Part shown: positions 1-7,500 of the stretch, piece by piece
Position numbering within the stretch: position 1 is the first letter of the stretch
Layout: each line of letters opens with the position of its first letter
DNA from: an uncultured Clostridia bacterium
GTDB lineage: Bacteria; Bacillota; Clostridia; Lachnospirales; Lachnospiraceae
Length of the DNA: 14,946 bases
Direction of reading: 5' to 3'
Assembly (NCBI GenBank): GCA_937896665.1
Contig: CALBNS010000031.1
Location: 1-14,946 of the forward strand
Made by a program: the position numbers and the translations under genes
The notes under the pieces: generated by a model
What the model saw: only the letters and a program-made list of their open reading frames with translations
Database searches by the model: none
Told to the model about the DNA's origin: nothing

Positions 1-2
1 GA

Positions 3-74
3 CACCGTGATATTGATACAAAATTAAATCGGGCCGTTTCCAAAGAAAAACATCAATCCATGGGAGCTCCGTAG
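3..74 (+). CDS. 3' end of an unidentified plus-strand gene (partial)
   Basis: A reading frame entering from the left edge stays open for 23 codons and ends at TAG (72-74). The visible tail reads HRDIDTKLNRAV then SKEKHQSMGAP, a hydrophilic, charged C-terminus that looks like real protein rather than random translation, but I do not recognise the family. It runs towards the minus-strand pilus genes, so the two units converge with only 40 bp between their stop codons. A small AT-rich hairpin lies in that gap. The other two plus frames are closed by stops within the first 30 bases. The stretch is short, so chance openness cannot be excluded. Confidence 0.4.
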   Translation, partial: HRDIDTKLNRAVSKEKHQSMGAP

Positions 75-91
75 GCGGTCTTTCCTATAAA

Positions 92-113
92 GTAAAATAA
101 TGCAATATTTTAC
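92..113. terminator. Possible bidirectional AT-rich hairpin between convergent genes
   Basis: GTAAAATA (92-99) and TATTTTAC (106-113) are perfect reverse complements with a 6-nt loop. The hairpin lies directly after the stop codon of the minus-strand sortase and 17 bp after the stop of the converging plus-strand frame. It is a natural place for a shared terminator. The stem contains almost no GC pairs and neither strand has a clear U-run after it, so termination would be weak. Confidence 0.35.
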
Positions 114-114
114 A

Positions 115-693
115 CTACCTCCGATTACATCTCACCGTTACTCTACTCTGTCCTCCATAAGTACAGGTAAATAGCGTTAGATCAAAGGAACTGCTGGTCA
201 TCTCAGTAATCGCAGTAGGCTGCAACGTCGTAACCTCTGCTACCACATACCGGTACTCCACCCCATTTACATCTGTAAATAGCACCTCATCACCAATATC
301 TAGTGACTTTAGTTTTCCAAAATGCCTGCTATAATTGTGTGCAGCTACCACCATATCGTCATTCTTCACTGAGCCTGTATAGCGGCAAGGAGAAATCTTC
401 AGCTTTGGATAAGACCAGTCTGTCATAATCGGCAACTGCAAGCCAAATCGTGGAATATTCAAATAGCCAATGTACTCGTTGCCATCTATGATCACTGTCT
501 TCATCTCATCAGACTCTACCACCTGATAAGGCAAGCCAGTTTCGTCTATGATTTCTTCTATCTGGGGCACAATGACATTTACCATCTTTTCCGCCTGCCA
601 GTTTTCTTTCTCATTCCACACAAACAAGGACAAAGCCGCCAAAAAAAATATGATTCCTATAACCAGAAAAAAAGTACCTATTTTTCTTTTCAT
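115..693 (-). CDS. Second sortase of the pilus locus (small, not class C)
   Basis: This is a 192-residue membrane-anchored cysteine transpeptidase. It has a short basic N-terminus and one membrane segment (about residues 7-25), then the sortase fold. The catalytic set is visible: His119 in AAHNY, Cys177 in TLFTC, and Arg184 in QSRVTVR. There is no second C-terminal membrane helix and no DP lid, so it is not a pilin-polymerising class C enzyme. The size and TLxTC motif fit a class D-like or unassigned clostridial sortase; I cannot fix the class. ATG at 691-693 is supported by GGAG eight bases upstream. As the last gene of the island it could anchor the finished pilus to the wall or handle the basal subunit. 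A group II intron fragment separates it from the minor pilin, and it may have its own promoter (717-745). Confidence 0.9.
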   Translation of the reverse strand: MKRKIGTFFLVIGIIFFLAALSLFVWNEKENWQAEKMVNVIVPQIEEIIDETGLPYQVVESDEMKTVIIDGNEYIGYLNIPRFGLQLPIMTDWSYPKLKISPCRYTGSVKNDDMVVAAHNYSRHFGKLKSLDIGDEVLFTDVNGVEYRYVVAEVTTLQPTAITEMTSSSFDLTLFTCTYGGQSRVTVRCNRR

Positions 694-716
694 CTACAAA
701 TCTCCAAATATTCTTT

Positions 717-745
717 TTTATAATTATCCAAACTCTATTCCGCAA
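717..745 (-). promoter_or_regulatory. Possible promoter for the second sortase
   Basis: On the minus strand TTGCGG (740-745) and TATAAA (717-722) are separated by exactly 17 bp, giving a sigma-A-like promoter. Transcription would start near 710, leaving a very short leader that still includes GGAG before the ATG at 693. It would allow this sortase to be made separately from the pilus operon, which is interrupted upstream by the intron remnant. In an AT-rich stretch such matches also occur by chance. Confidence 0.4.
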
Positions 746-774
746 TTTGTATTAACAGAGTAGAGAAATAATGG

Positions 775-1065
775 CTAAGCATTAGTTCCTGTAGGTAGGG
801 TCTCCCAAGGTAAGACACTAATCTTTCGTTCCACAACCTCTTGATTTACAACTTCGGTTTACGTTTACCATTAGGGCTTCAGTTTGATTTGTAACCTTAC
901 CCACCTAATCGCCTTATCAAGTTTCTGTTCGTAGGCTCAAGAACTTTGCTACACCACTTCCTTCATCCGCACCATTACTGATGCCAACTTATGGTTCACT
1001 ACACTTGGCGGTAAATATCCGTGACCGGACTTTCACTAGTTAGATTCGTGCCATGCTTGGCACAC
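775..1065 (-). mobile_element. 5' fragment of a group II intron (probably bacterial class C)
   Basis: Read on the minus strand this starts with GTGTGCC then GCATGGC (1065-1052), the conserved 5' end of many bacterial class IIC introns (GTGYG start). It continues with recognisable domain I-type blocks: GTGAAAGTCC near 1037-1026, GATGAAGGAAGTGG at about 967-954, GAACAGAAAC at 930-921, and the domain II/III-like TCTTACCTTGGGAGA at 815-801. About 290 nt are present. The reverse transcriptase/maturase ORF, domain V and domain VI are all missing: after this fragment comes the sortase gene, and only 40 bp separate that gene from a converging frame. The element is therefore a dead remnant. The left boundary is uncertain. 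It lies just after a small hairpin (1070-1086), as expected for class IIC introns, which insert behind terminator-like stems. The match is from memory of intron consensus, not a search. Confidence 0.7.
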
Positions 1066-1069
1066 AAAC

Positions 1070-1086
1070 AAAGGTGTGAAGCCTTT
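1070..1086 (-). terminator. Short terminator-like hairpin after the minor pilin, intron target site
   Basis: On the minus strand AAAGG (1086-1082) and CCTTT (1074-1070) form a 5-bp stem with a 7-nt loop, followed by GTTT and then the intron 5' end at 1065. It lies about 30 bp after the minor pilin stop codon. The original run of U residues was probably interrupted by the intron insertion. The stem is short, so this is a modest call. Confidence 0.35.
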
Positions 1087-1116
1087 ATATTTGAAAGATC
1101 TCACTCTTTTTATTCA

Positions 1117-1830
1117 CTATCTTACCAAAACACTTTTTCTTCTCAGACAACCTCCAAGAATCACACACACTGCTCCACATGCCACCAAAACCGGAATTGG
1201 CCAGTTGAGTTGTCCGGTCTGTGGAAGCTTTGATCCTGTGGATGTTACTGGTTTATTCGGTGTTGGTGCACTTGGCGTAGGCTCTTCGGGAACGTTTGGA
1301 GCCGGACTTAACTCAACCTTTGGAGATGCATCCACGTCATAAACATACACCTCTCCCAACATCTGAGGCACACTTACTAAAAAGGAATTCACCTTATTAT
1401 AGCCATGTGCCGGAGTTTCCTGTATGATAAAATATAATCCAAGAGGCAAATCTTCAAATGATACATGTCCATTGGCATCAATCTGACGAACAATACCTCC
1501 CAGCTTCTTCTGCGAAATATATCGCTCTAATTCATTGACCAAAATCGCAGAATCCAAATTATTTAATGGAACCTGACTCTCTTCAAATGTCTGATTTAAG
1601 ACAAATACATCCTGATTCTCTTCATTTTTTTCAATAGCAGCAATCTGATATAATGTGAGAGTTCCTCCTGGAGCAACAACATTTTTTTCAGTATCCTCCA
1701 TTGAAACGGAAATACTTCCCTTCTGAGAGTAATCCACACCTGATCCAGTCGCAAAAACCGGAACACTGATGAACAATACCATACACAATGAACTTATTAT
1801 TGCTATCACTTTTCTACTTACTAGACTCAT
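1117..1830 (-). CDS. Minor (basal/FctB-like) pilin with LPQTG signal
   Basis: The 237-residue secreted, wall-sorted protein has a signal peptide (residues 1-27, ending VFA), one CnaB-like domain (about 35-165) with an E-box-like LGLYFIIQETPAHGY segment (Glu138), a proline-rich stalk (about 170-196), LPQTG at 202-206, a hydrophobic helix and a basic tail. Small size, one Ig-like domain and the Pro-rich linker before the sorting signal match the basal subunits of streptococcal FCT pili (FctB), which attach the fibre to the wall; that role is inferred. Start ATG (1828-1830) overlaps the end of the class C sortase gene by 17 bp and has a strong AGGAGG five bases upstream, so the two are translationally coupled. 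Intron-derived sequence follows downstream. Confidence 0.88.
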   Translation of the reverse strand: MSLVSRKVIAIISSLCMVLFISVPVFATGSGVDYSQKGSISVSMEDTEKNVVAPGGTLTLYQIAAIEKNEENQDVFVLNQTFEESQVPLNNLDSAILVNELERYISQKKLGGIVRQIDANGHVSFEDLPLGLYFIIQETPAHGYNKVNSFLVSVPQMLGEVYVYDVDASPKVELSPAPNVPEEPTPSAPTPNKPVTSTGSKLPQTGQLNWPIPVLVACGAVCVILGGCLRRKSVLVR

Positions 1831-2674
1831 GCTTTCCTCCTACTCGGAATCTGTATCGTTTTTTATTTTTATCTCTAGTTACAATAAATAGTACTACAAT
1901 CAATATTATTACTATCAGCAGCGCTATACACAGTGCTACTAACAGAGGATTTATTTTCGTCGCCTCCGCCGAAACATTTATCAACTCAGAAATCTCTACG
2001 CGATGTCCCCGAACCAGCAATCGTTGCGTATTCACTCCGTATGGTGTACAGGTTACCAAGGTACACAAGTCTTGTCCTTCTATAATCTGTAGGGAGTCCA
2101 TCTCTTCCGGCAATACGATTCGTATCTCATCTACCTCATAGGCAAGTATGTCACCCAATATACTCAGATAAAACTGGTCACCCTCAACCAACCGGTCGAT
2201 ACTGGTAAACAACTTTGCAGATGGAAGTCCTCTATGTCCAGATAGCACACAGTGAGTGTTCTCTCCACCTACCGGTAAACTACTCCACTCTAAATGTCCT
2301 ACGGCAATCTGCAACACCTCTGTATCTGTACCATGGTAAATTGGAAGCGTTACATTAATACTGGGGATATCTATATATCCCATAATGCCAGTACCTGTGA
2401 CATCTAAAGTATTATAATATCTTTCACTTTCTTCGTCATTTAATGGATCAAATAATGTCTTTTTATCCAAAAGGCTTTCATTATACGCTTTTGCTTCCTC
2501 GAGAAATTTCTCATATTCACTATTATCCAAATTTTCAACCAGTTCATTATAGGACGCCACTGCCCGGCTCTGGTGAAACTGGTTCCAATAATTACTTAGT
2601 TCCGGGTACAGCAATAAAGACAGCCCTGCAATCAATATCAGAATCAATATGATCGTTGTTAATCGTTCCTTCAT
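1814..2674 (-). CDS. srtC: Class C (pilin-polymerising) sortase
   Basis: This is a 286-residue membrane transpeptidase that joins pilins: Cys attacks the LPXTG-type motif and the acyl intermediate is resolved by a lysine of the next pilin. It has an N-terminal membrane helix (about 7-23), a lid carrying DP (Asp76-Pro77 in LFDPL) typical of class C enzymes, catalytic His147 (SGHRG), Cys209 (TLVTC) and Arg218 (QRLLVRG), and a second membrane helix (about 245-265) followed by a basic tail. This double-TM, lidded layout is diagnostic. The start ATG at 2672-2674 has AAGGAGAAC upstream. It lies 84 bp after the major pilin, with a stable hairpin in the gap, and overlaps the minor pilin gene. Its natural substrates are most likely the adjacent LPSTG backbone and the LPHTG and LPQTG accessory subunits. 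Confidence 0.93.
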   Translation of the reverse strand: MKERLTTIILILILIAGLSLLLYPELSNYWNQFHQSRAVASYNELVENLDNSEYEKFLEEAKAYNESLLDKKTLFDPLNDEESERYYNTLDVTGTGIMGYIDIPSINVTLPIYHGTDTEVLQIAVGHLEWSSLPVGGENTHCVLSGHRGLPSAKLFTSIDRLVEGDQFYLSILGDILAYEVDEIRIVLPEEMDSLQIIEGQDLCTLVTCTPYGVNTQRLLVRGHRVEISELINVSAEATKINPLLVALCIALLIVIILIVVLFIVTRDKNKKRYRFRVGGKHESSK

Positions 2675-2700
2675 ATTGCAATGTTCTCCTTACTGTTGTC

Positions 2701-2727
2701 TGCGGGAAGGCTTGTCGCCTCCCCACA
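2701..2727 (-). promoter_or_regulatory. Stable intercistronic hairpin between major pilin and srtC
   Basis: The minus-strand transcript would form an uninterrupted 11-bp stem (two of the pairs G-U wobbles) between TGTGGGGAGGC and GCCTTCCCGCA around a 5-nt GACAA loop. It starts about 30 nt after the pilin stop and ends just upstream of the srtC ribosome binding site. No U-run follows, so it is unlikely to be a simple terminator. It is better explained as a stabilising or processing element that keeps pilin mRNA abundant relative to sortase mRNA. Confidence 0.65.
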
Positions 2728-2758
2728 GGAACATACATTTAAATTTTTTAATCGTACT

Positions 2759-4405
2759 CTATTGTTTTGCGTTTACAAGTCTCTTTGTTACCAAAAGAAC
2801 TGCCGCACCAGCTACCATGATACCACCGATTACATAGAATAATGTTGTACCAACACCACCTGTGGAAGGTAAAATGCTACCAGCAAAGTTCTCGATTTGT
2901 ACTTGAGTCTGTCCTTGAACGCCATCTACAGTTACAACTACAGTAGGTTTCGCTGCATCACCATTGTCATATGTTGCATTTACGATTACTTTAACTGGGT
3001 TTGTAAGTTTATTGTAACCCTTTGGAGCCTGAACCTCGTAAATGAAGTAATCTGTACGGTCATCAAACCCTTCCAGTACTACATCACCAGCCTCAATAAT
3101 CATATGCTTGGTTACATCACTATCTTTTACCTCTGCTGCAGTGGCTACACGATATGAACCATCTTCCTCCTTCACAAATACAGCCAGCGCATTCTCTTCG
3201 ATTTGACTACCATCAGCTTTTACAACATTACCGTTTTCATCCAGCTTTAATTCACCAAGATCACTTTTTTTGGAGAACACGAATTTCGCACCCGGTAGTA
3301 CTTCAGCTTTGTTTGCACCTTTGATTTTTTTTAATGTCATCTTGAAAGCCCAATCACGTACTATTTCCTTAGGAGTAGTTGCTGACTTAGTATCATCATA
3401 TGGATTATTGCTGTACTCAAGATAAGCTTCATTATTATTTGATCCCTTATCATACATTATAGCATTTTCATTTAAAGTTGCTGTATAATAGGTATATAAT
3501 TTTTCGCCCTCATTTACAATTTTATCAGCAACAGCTTGCTTCACATCGATTGTAGCATGGAAAGTACAGCCATCCTCTGGCACAGTATCAATTGTTACGT
3601 ATCTTTCTGGAATTACTTTATTATCATTATCACCAACTTTAATCTTTAAATCCCCTGCGCTTTTAACATTAGAGGTTAAACCAGCGTCCATTTTATCATG
3701 AATGATATAGTTATATGTCTCATAGTTGTGCATGTAGTTTGGAACTTTTGTAATAAGACGATACTCTACTATGCTTCCAACAAAGTTGTCACCAACTTTT
3801 CCCCATTCACCAGTCTCATTATGTTTAATCTGTTTCACAAGGGTAGGTGTGTCTTTTTTCAAGTGAACTGTTACCTTTGAAGGATCTTCACTACTTGCTG
3901 TGTTAATCATAGAAGAAGATATTGTCTGAGTGCTGTCTTCAGTTGTCTCAGTTACAAGATAATATCCTGGATCTACATTTTGAATTGTTACAGTAGCATT
4001 GTCTACTTCTGCATCCACAGAAAAATCTGCTGTAATTCCTGATTCAGATCCACTGATTTTCTTTGTCAACTCATCTGCAAACTGTTGCATCTTGGTTGAA
4101 TTTGACTGGAATCCGTTGATCAGTTCCAAGCATTGCTTAGGTGTTTCTACAGATGCACTTGTCTCTACTGTCTTCAGAGCCGCCTTAATGATTTCCAAAT
4201 ACTTAGTATTCACTGTATAACTATAATTGTCTCCACCGTCATGTGTCACATCAAACAGTTTATATGCTGAGTATGTAGAATGGATTGTACCATGTTGAAT
4301 CTCGATGTCTGCTTTACCCTTGTCGGTTGCAAATACATTCACTGTCATTGCCAATACCATTACTGCAACAACTAATAATGATATTATTTTTTTCATTGTT
4401 TTCAT
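2759..4405 (-). CDS. Major (backbone) pilin, isopeptide-domain protein with LPSTG signal
   Basis: The 548-residue shaft subunit has a signal peptide (1-27, ending VFA), an N-terminal domain (about 30-180) containing an E-box-like GYYLVTET (Glu153), a middle CnaB-like domain (about 185-345) beginning DTPTLVKQIK and ending NEAYLEYSNNP, and a C-terminal SpaA/CnaB domain (about 350-508) with E-box FIYEVQAPKGY (Glu457) and IENF (Asn506) before the sorting signal LPSTG (512-516), a hydrophobic helix and a basic tail. Length and three-domain layout are usual for Gram-positive backbone pilins. Lys191 or Lys194 in the LVKQIK segment is the best candidate for the intersubunit linkage, by position before the second domain; this is inference, since no canonical YPK motif is seen. 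Start ATG at 4403-4405 has AAAGGAAAGAAC upstream; an in-frame ATG three codons later is less well placed. It is followed directly by its polymerising sortase. Confidence 0.93.
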   Translation of the reverse strand: MKTMKKIISLLVVAVMVLAMTVNVFATDKGKADIEIQHGTIHSTYSAYKLFDVTHDGGDNYSYTVNTKYLEIIKAALKTVETSASVETPKQCLELINGFQSNSTKMQQFADELTKKISGSESGITADFSVDAEVDNATVTIQNVDPGYYLVTETTEDSTQTISSSMINTASSEDPSKVTVHLKKDTPTLVKQIKHNETGEWGKVGDNFVGSIVEYRLITKVPNYMHNYETYNYIIHDKMDAGLTSNVKSAGDLKIKVGDNDNKVIPERYVTIDTVPEDGCTFHATIDVKQAVADKIVNEGEKLYTYYTATLNENAIMYDKGSNNNEAYLEYSNNPYDDTKSATTPKEIVRDWAFKMTLKKIKGANKAEVLPGAKFVFSKKSDLGELKLDENGNVVKADGSQIEENALAVFVKEEDGSYRVATAAEVKDSDVTKHMIIEAGDVVLEGFDDRTDYFIYEVQAPKGYNKLTNPVKVIVNATYDNGDAAKPTVVVTVDGVQGQTQVQIENFAGSILPSTGGVGTTLFYVIGGIMVAGAAVLLVTKRLVNAKQ

Positions 4406-4462
4406 ATTGTTCTTTCCTTTCTTTTTTATTAAGAGGCTTTCTCTCTGCCCCTATAGTATCTT

Positions 4463-4491
4463 GTTATATCGGATATCCTTCATCGACGCAA
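4463..4491 (-). promoter_or_regulatory. Possible internal promoter for major pilin-srtC-minor pilin
   Basis: In the 115-bp gap between the giant adhesin and the major pilin, the minus strand carries TTGCGT (4486-4491), 17 bp, then TATAAC (4463-4468). The predicted start near 4456 gives a leader of about 50 nt before the pilin start at 4405. It would uncouple backbone pilin production from the 8.8-kb adhesin gene, which would otherwise separate it from the upstream promoter. No convincing terminator for the adhesin gene is seen in the same gap. Confidence 0.5.
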
Positions 4492-4520
4492 AACAGATTT
4501 GCCGCTGCTCGGAGGCTAAA

Positions 4521-7500
4521 TCATTTTAACCTCCTTTCTCTCTTGCGGCTCATCTGGAATCCATACAATAAGCCTGCAGATGCAATCAGCACCATGCCGC
4601 CTAGTGCAAACTTAGAAGTGCCCATACCACCGGTATGCGGCAATGAATAGTACAGTACCTGATTGGAAGCGGTCACGTTAGGCACTGCCTCATCATAGGT
4701 GGTAATGTCGTAGCTTTTATTCTTTTCTATGACATCACCCGAATTTTTATCGTAGTCTGTTGCCTTATAGCTTACCGCAAACATCAATCTGTTGATCGTT
4801 CCCGTTTCACCTTGACCAATCACATCGCCTTTATCGTCTACCTCGACGATACGATAATCTGCACCAGCCTCCAAACCTTTGAAGTTCACTGTCTTGGATG
4901 ACTCTACATCGCCCTTCTCCCATGTAATGGTTTGTGTCTGTAGCGGTCGACTATAGGTGCCATCTGTATTCTTTTTCTGAATGACAAAGGTGTAGGTACC
5001 TTCCAACCCCTGTGTTAATAGTTTTCCACCTTCATCCACAAATTGTTTGGTCAGGCTAGCTTCATACTGCTTGTTTGTGGCTACTACGACTGGAACCACA
5101 GGTTTGCCCTGACTTCGGGTAGGTGTTACCTTTGATGTATTTACACCATTGCTACTGTAGTCGACTACGAAATTGTTGCCGTTTGGCATTGTCACAACGG
5201 TTCCATCCTCTATTACAGCTTCACCGCCTCGACTCAGCTCAAAGATGTAATAGCTCTTTCCAAATGTAAGATCTGCAAATGTATAGGTCTTTTCATATCC
5301 TGGCAGAATACCGGACATGGTATTTGCATCCATTAATGGTGCAGTGGATGTCTCCCATGTCTTGCTAATCCAATCTGTACCATCGTACACAATGGTTGTA
5401 GATTCCCATCCCTGCGCTCTCTTTCTCCATGCAGTATATTCTGTCGGATGTTGCACAGTTCCCTTTGATATCTTATAATATCCAAAGTCCTTGTCTGTAT
5501 AGTTGATGCTTCCGATCCATGGATTACCAGCTACGTTCTTGATCATGTTGTCTGCTGATATTTTTGTAGGATCCAATTGACCATTTGTCTCTATATCATC
5601 TGCTTCCCAAATTCCGAACTGATATGTTCCCTTGGCAGTGTCCATATCCAGCTCAGTATTTCCACCAAACTCCTTTCTTACCTGTGCGCTTCCCTTGTAG
5701 TCGTATACTGATAAGAAATAAGTCAATGTATCATTGATACCTCTTGTTACCACGTGTACCTCGTCCGGCCAATCCGCATGGTAGAAATAATCTCCTCCCA
5801 GAACATGTGGCTGTGAATTTGGTACTACAAAGAAGTGTGGTGTAGGATCCACATCATATCCCTCCGGTGCCTTCGTCTCTACAATGGCATAAACCTTGTT
5901 AAAATGAATCGCACCCTCGTCTGCGGATAATCCATAACTGACAACACCATTACCGAACATTTCCATGTCATCATCATTTCCGGTCTCTTTGTATGCCAGT
6001 TCTTGTTCCTTGTATACCTGAACAGATTTTGTATCCTCATCTAACACGAACTCATGATGGAATTTTTCCAAATCCTCACCTGCTTCATGCAAGGCAATCC
6101 ATTCTGTATCGCCTTTTGATCTATAGGCTACGATATACCCTTGACCATTACGTAATATCTCAAATTCAACCGACTTACCATCGATAGTCTGATATACTGC
6201 CGGGTATCGATTTGTGTGATCTTTGATGCTCTGATTTCCTATGGATGCATACATCGGATGTGACTGTGAAAGCTCATCTGTCCAGTACAAATATCCCTCG
6301 GTATGCATCTTATACTCTGCACGATAAAGACTGAAGCCTGCACCATTCAAGGTCTTGCTTACATCCTCCCCGGCATATTTAGTAATCTTAACAGCACCAT
6401 GCTCTATAAAGGATGCGTTGGCCGATGCAGAAAACTCTTTATCTTTTTCAGAAGCATCTCCTCTTACCGGAACATCATATCCAGCCCAAGATACGTCATT
6501 TCCAAAGGAGTTTCCTGATGTAGAAGAAAGGTTTGCTGATACTTCGTATGTAATGATGATCTTGTGGTTATCAGGCAAATTGTAGAACTTGATTACCTGA
6601 CTTCCGTCTGCTACACCGTTGCTATCAAAATATTTTTCTACGGAAACACGGATATCCGTAGAGGTCATCAGCGGAACTCCTGTATCCTGCGTAGTTCCCA
6701 GCCAAACCGGAGCATCTGTCACTTCGGTGGTCTCTTGACCATCCTTCAGATATAAGAGCTCCCCCTTATCATTTTTCTTCTGAACATATTTTGACTGATT
6801 TGTTGCCTGATTGTTGAGCATATATATTGGTTCACCAGAGTCAGTATTACGCTGGATAGTGTTTGGTATATTGCCAATCTGATTCTTTGTCTCAATCTCC
6901 TGATATATCTGCTTCCAGGTAATTCCATCGGTACCAGTTGGTGTTGAGCTTGCCACCTTCACTACCGGATAGTTTGTCTTTGTAGTACCCATGGTGGCCG
7001 CACTAGACCAGTACATTTTTTTATTCTCACCATATGGAATGGCTGCATAATTGTACTCATCTACTACAGCTGGATAATAACGATGGGTAGTACGCTGATC
7101 TTCTGCTCCGGATCCAATGTATCTTTCGCCGTCCTTGATCAGCCATGCTACATTTACGGTACCTACTACATGTCCTGTCACTCCTTTAGTAGACCATAAG
7201 CTTGTGCTCTCATAAGCACTGGTGACCATCTCAGCCTTAGTATTTGTGACTTTCAGATATCTGCCTGTTGCATCCTGTATGTAAAGCTTCTGGCTGTTTC
7301 TTAATCCTTCACCTCTGTAGGTTATATTCCAGAGCGCAGATGCATCTGGTGCAGTCACACCCAATACACCATTATTCGACGTTTGATTTGTGATGTATTC
7401 CTGCGTGTTCTCATTTTTAATGTAATACTTGCCAGTCTCAATGGTCTGATTCTGTCCGATATAGGTATTTCCCGGTTTATAGCTCTTGATACCACTTATA

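Noticed and set aside
1..114. Possible riboswitch or group II intron domain V on the minus strand downstream of the second sortase.
   Set aside because: No known riboswitch consensus or domain V pattern could be matched, and the stretch is better explained as the end of a plus-strand gene plus a small hairpin.
4285..4650. Plus-strand open frames of 70-220 codons opposite the pilin and adhesin genes, for example 4285-4650 and 10812-11468.
   Set aside because: They are antisense to strongly supported coding sequence, lack ribosome binding sites and have compositions that look like reverse translations of the real genes.
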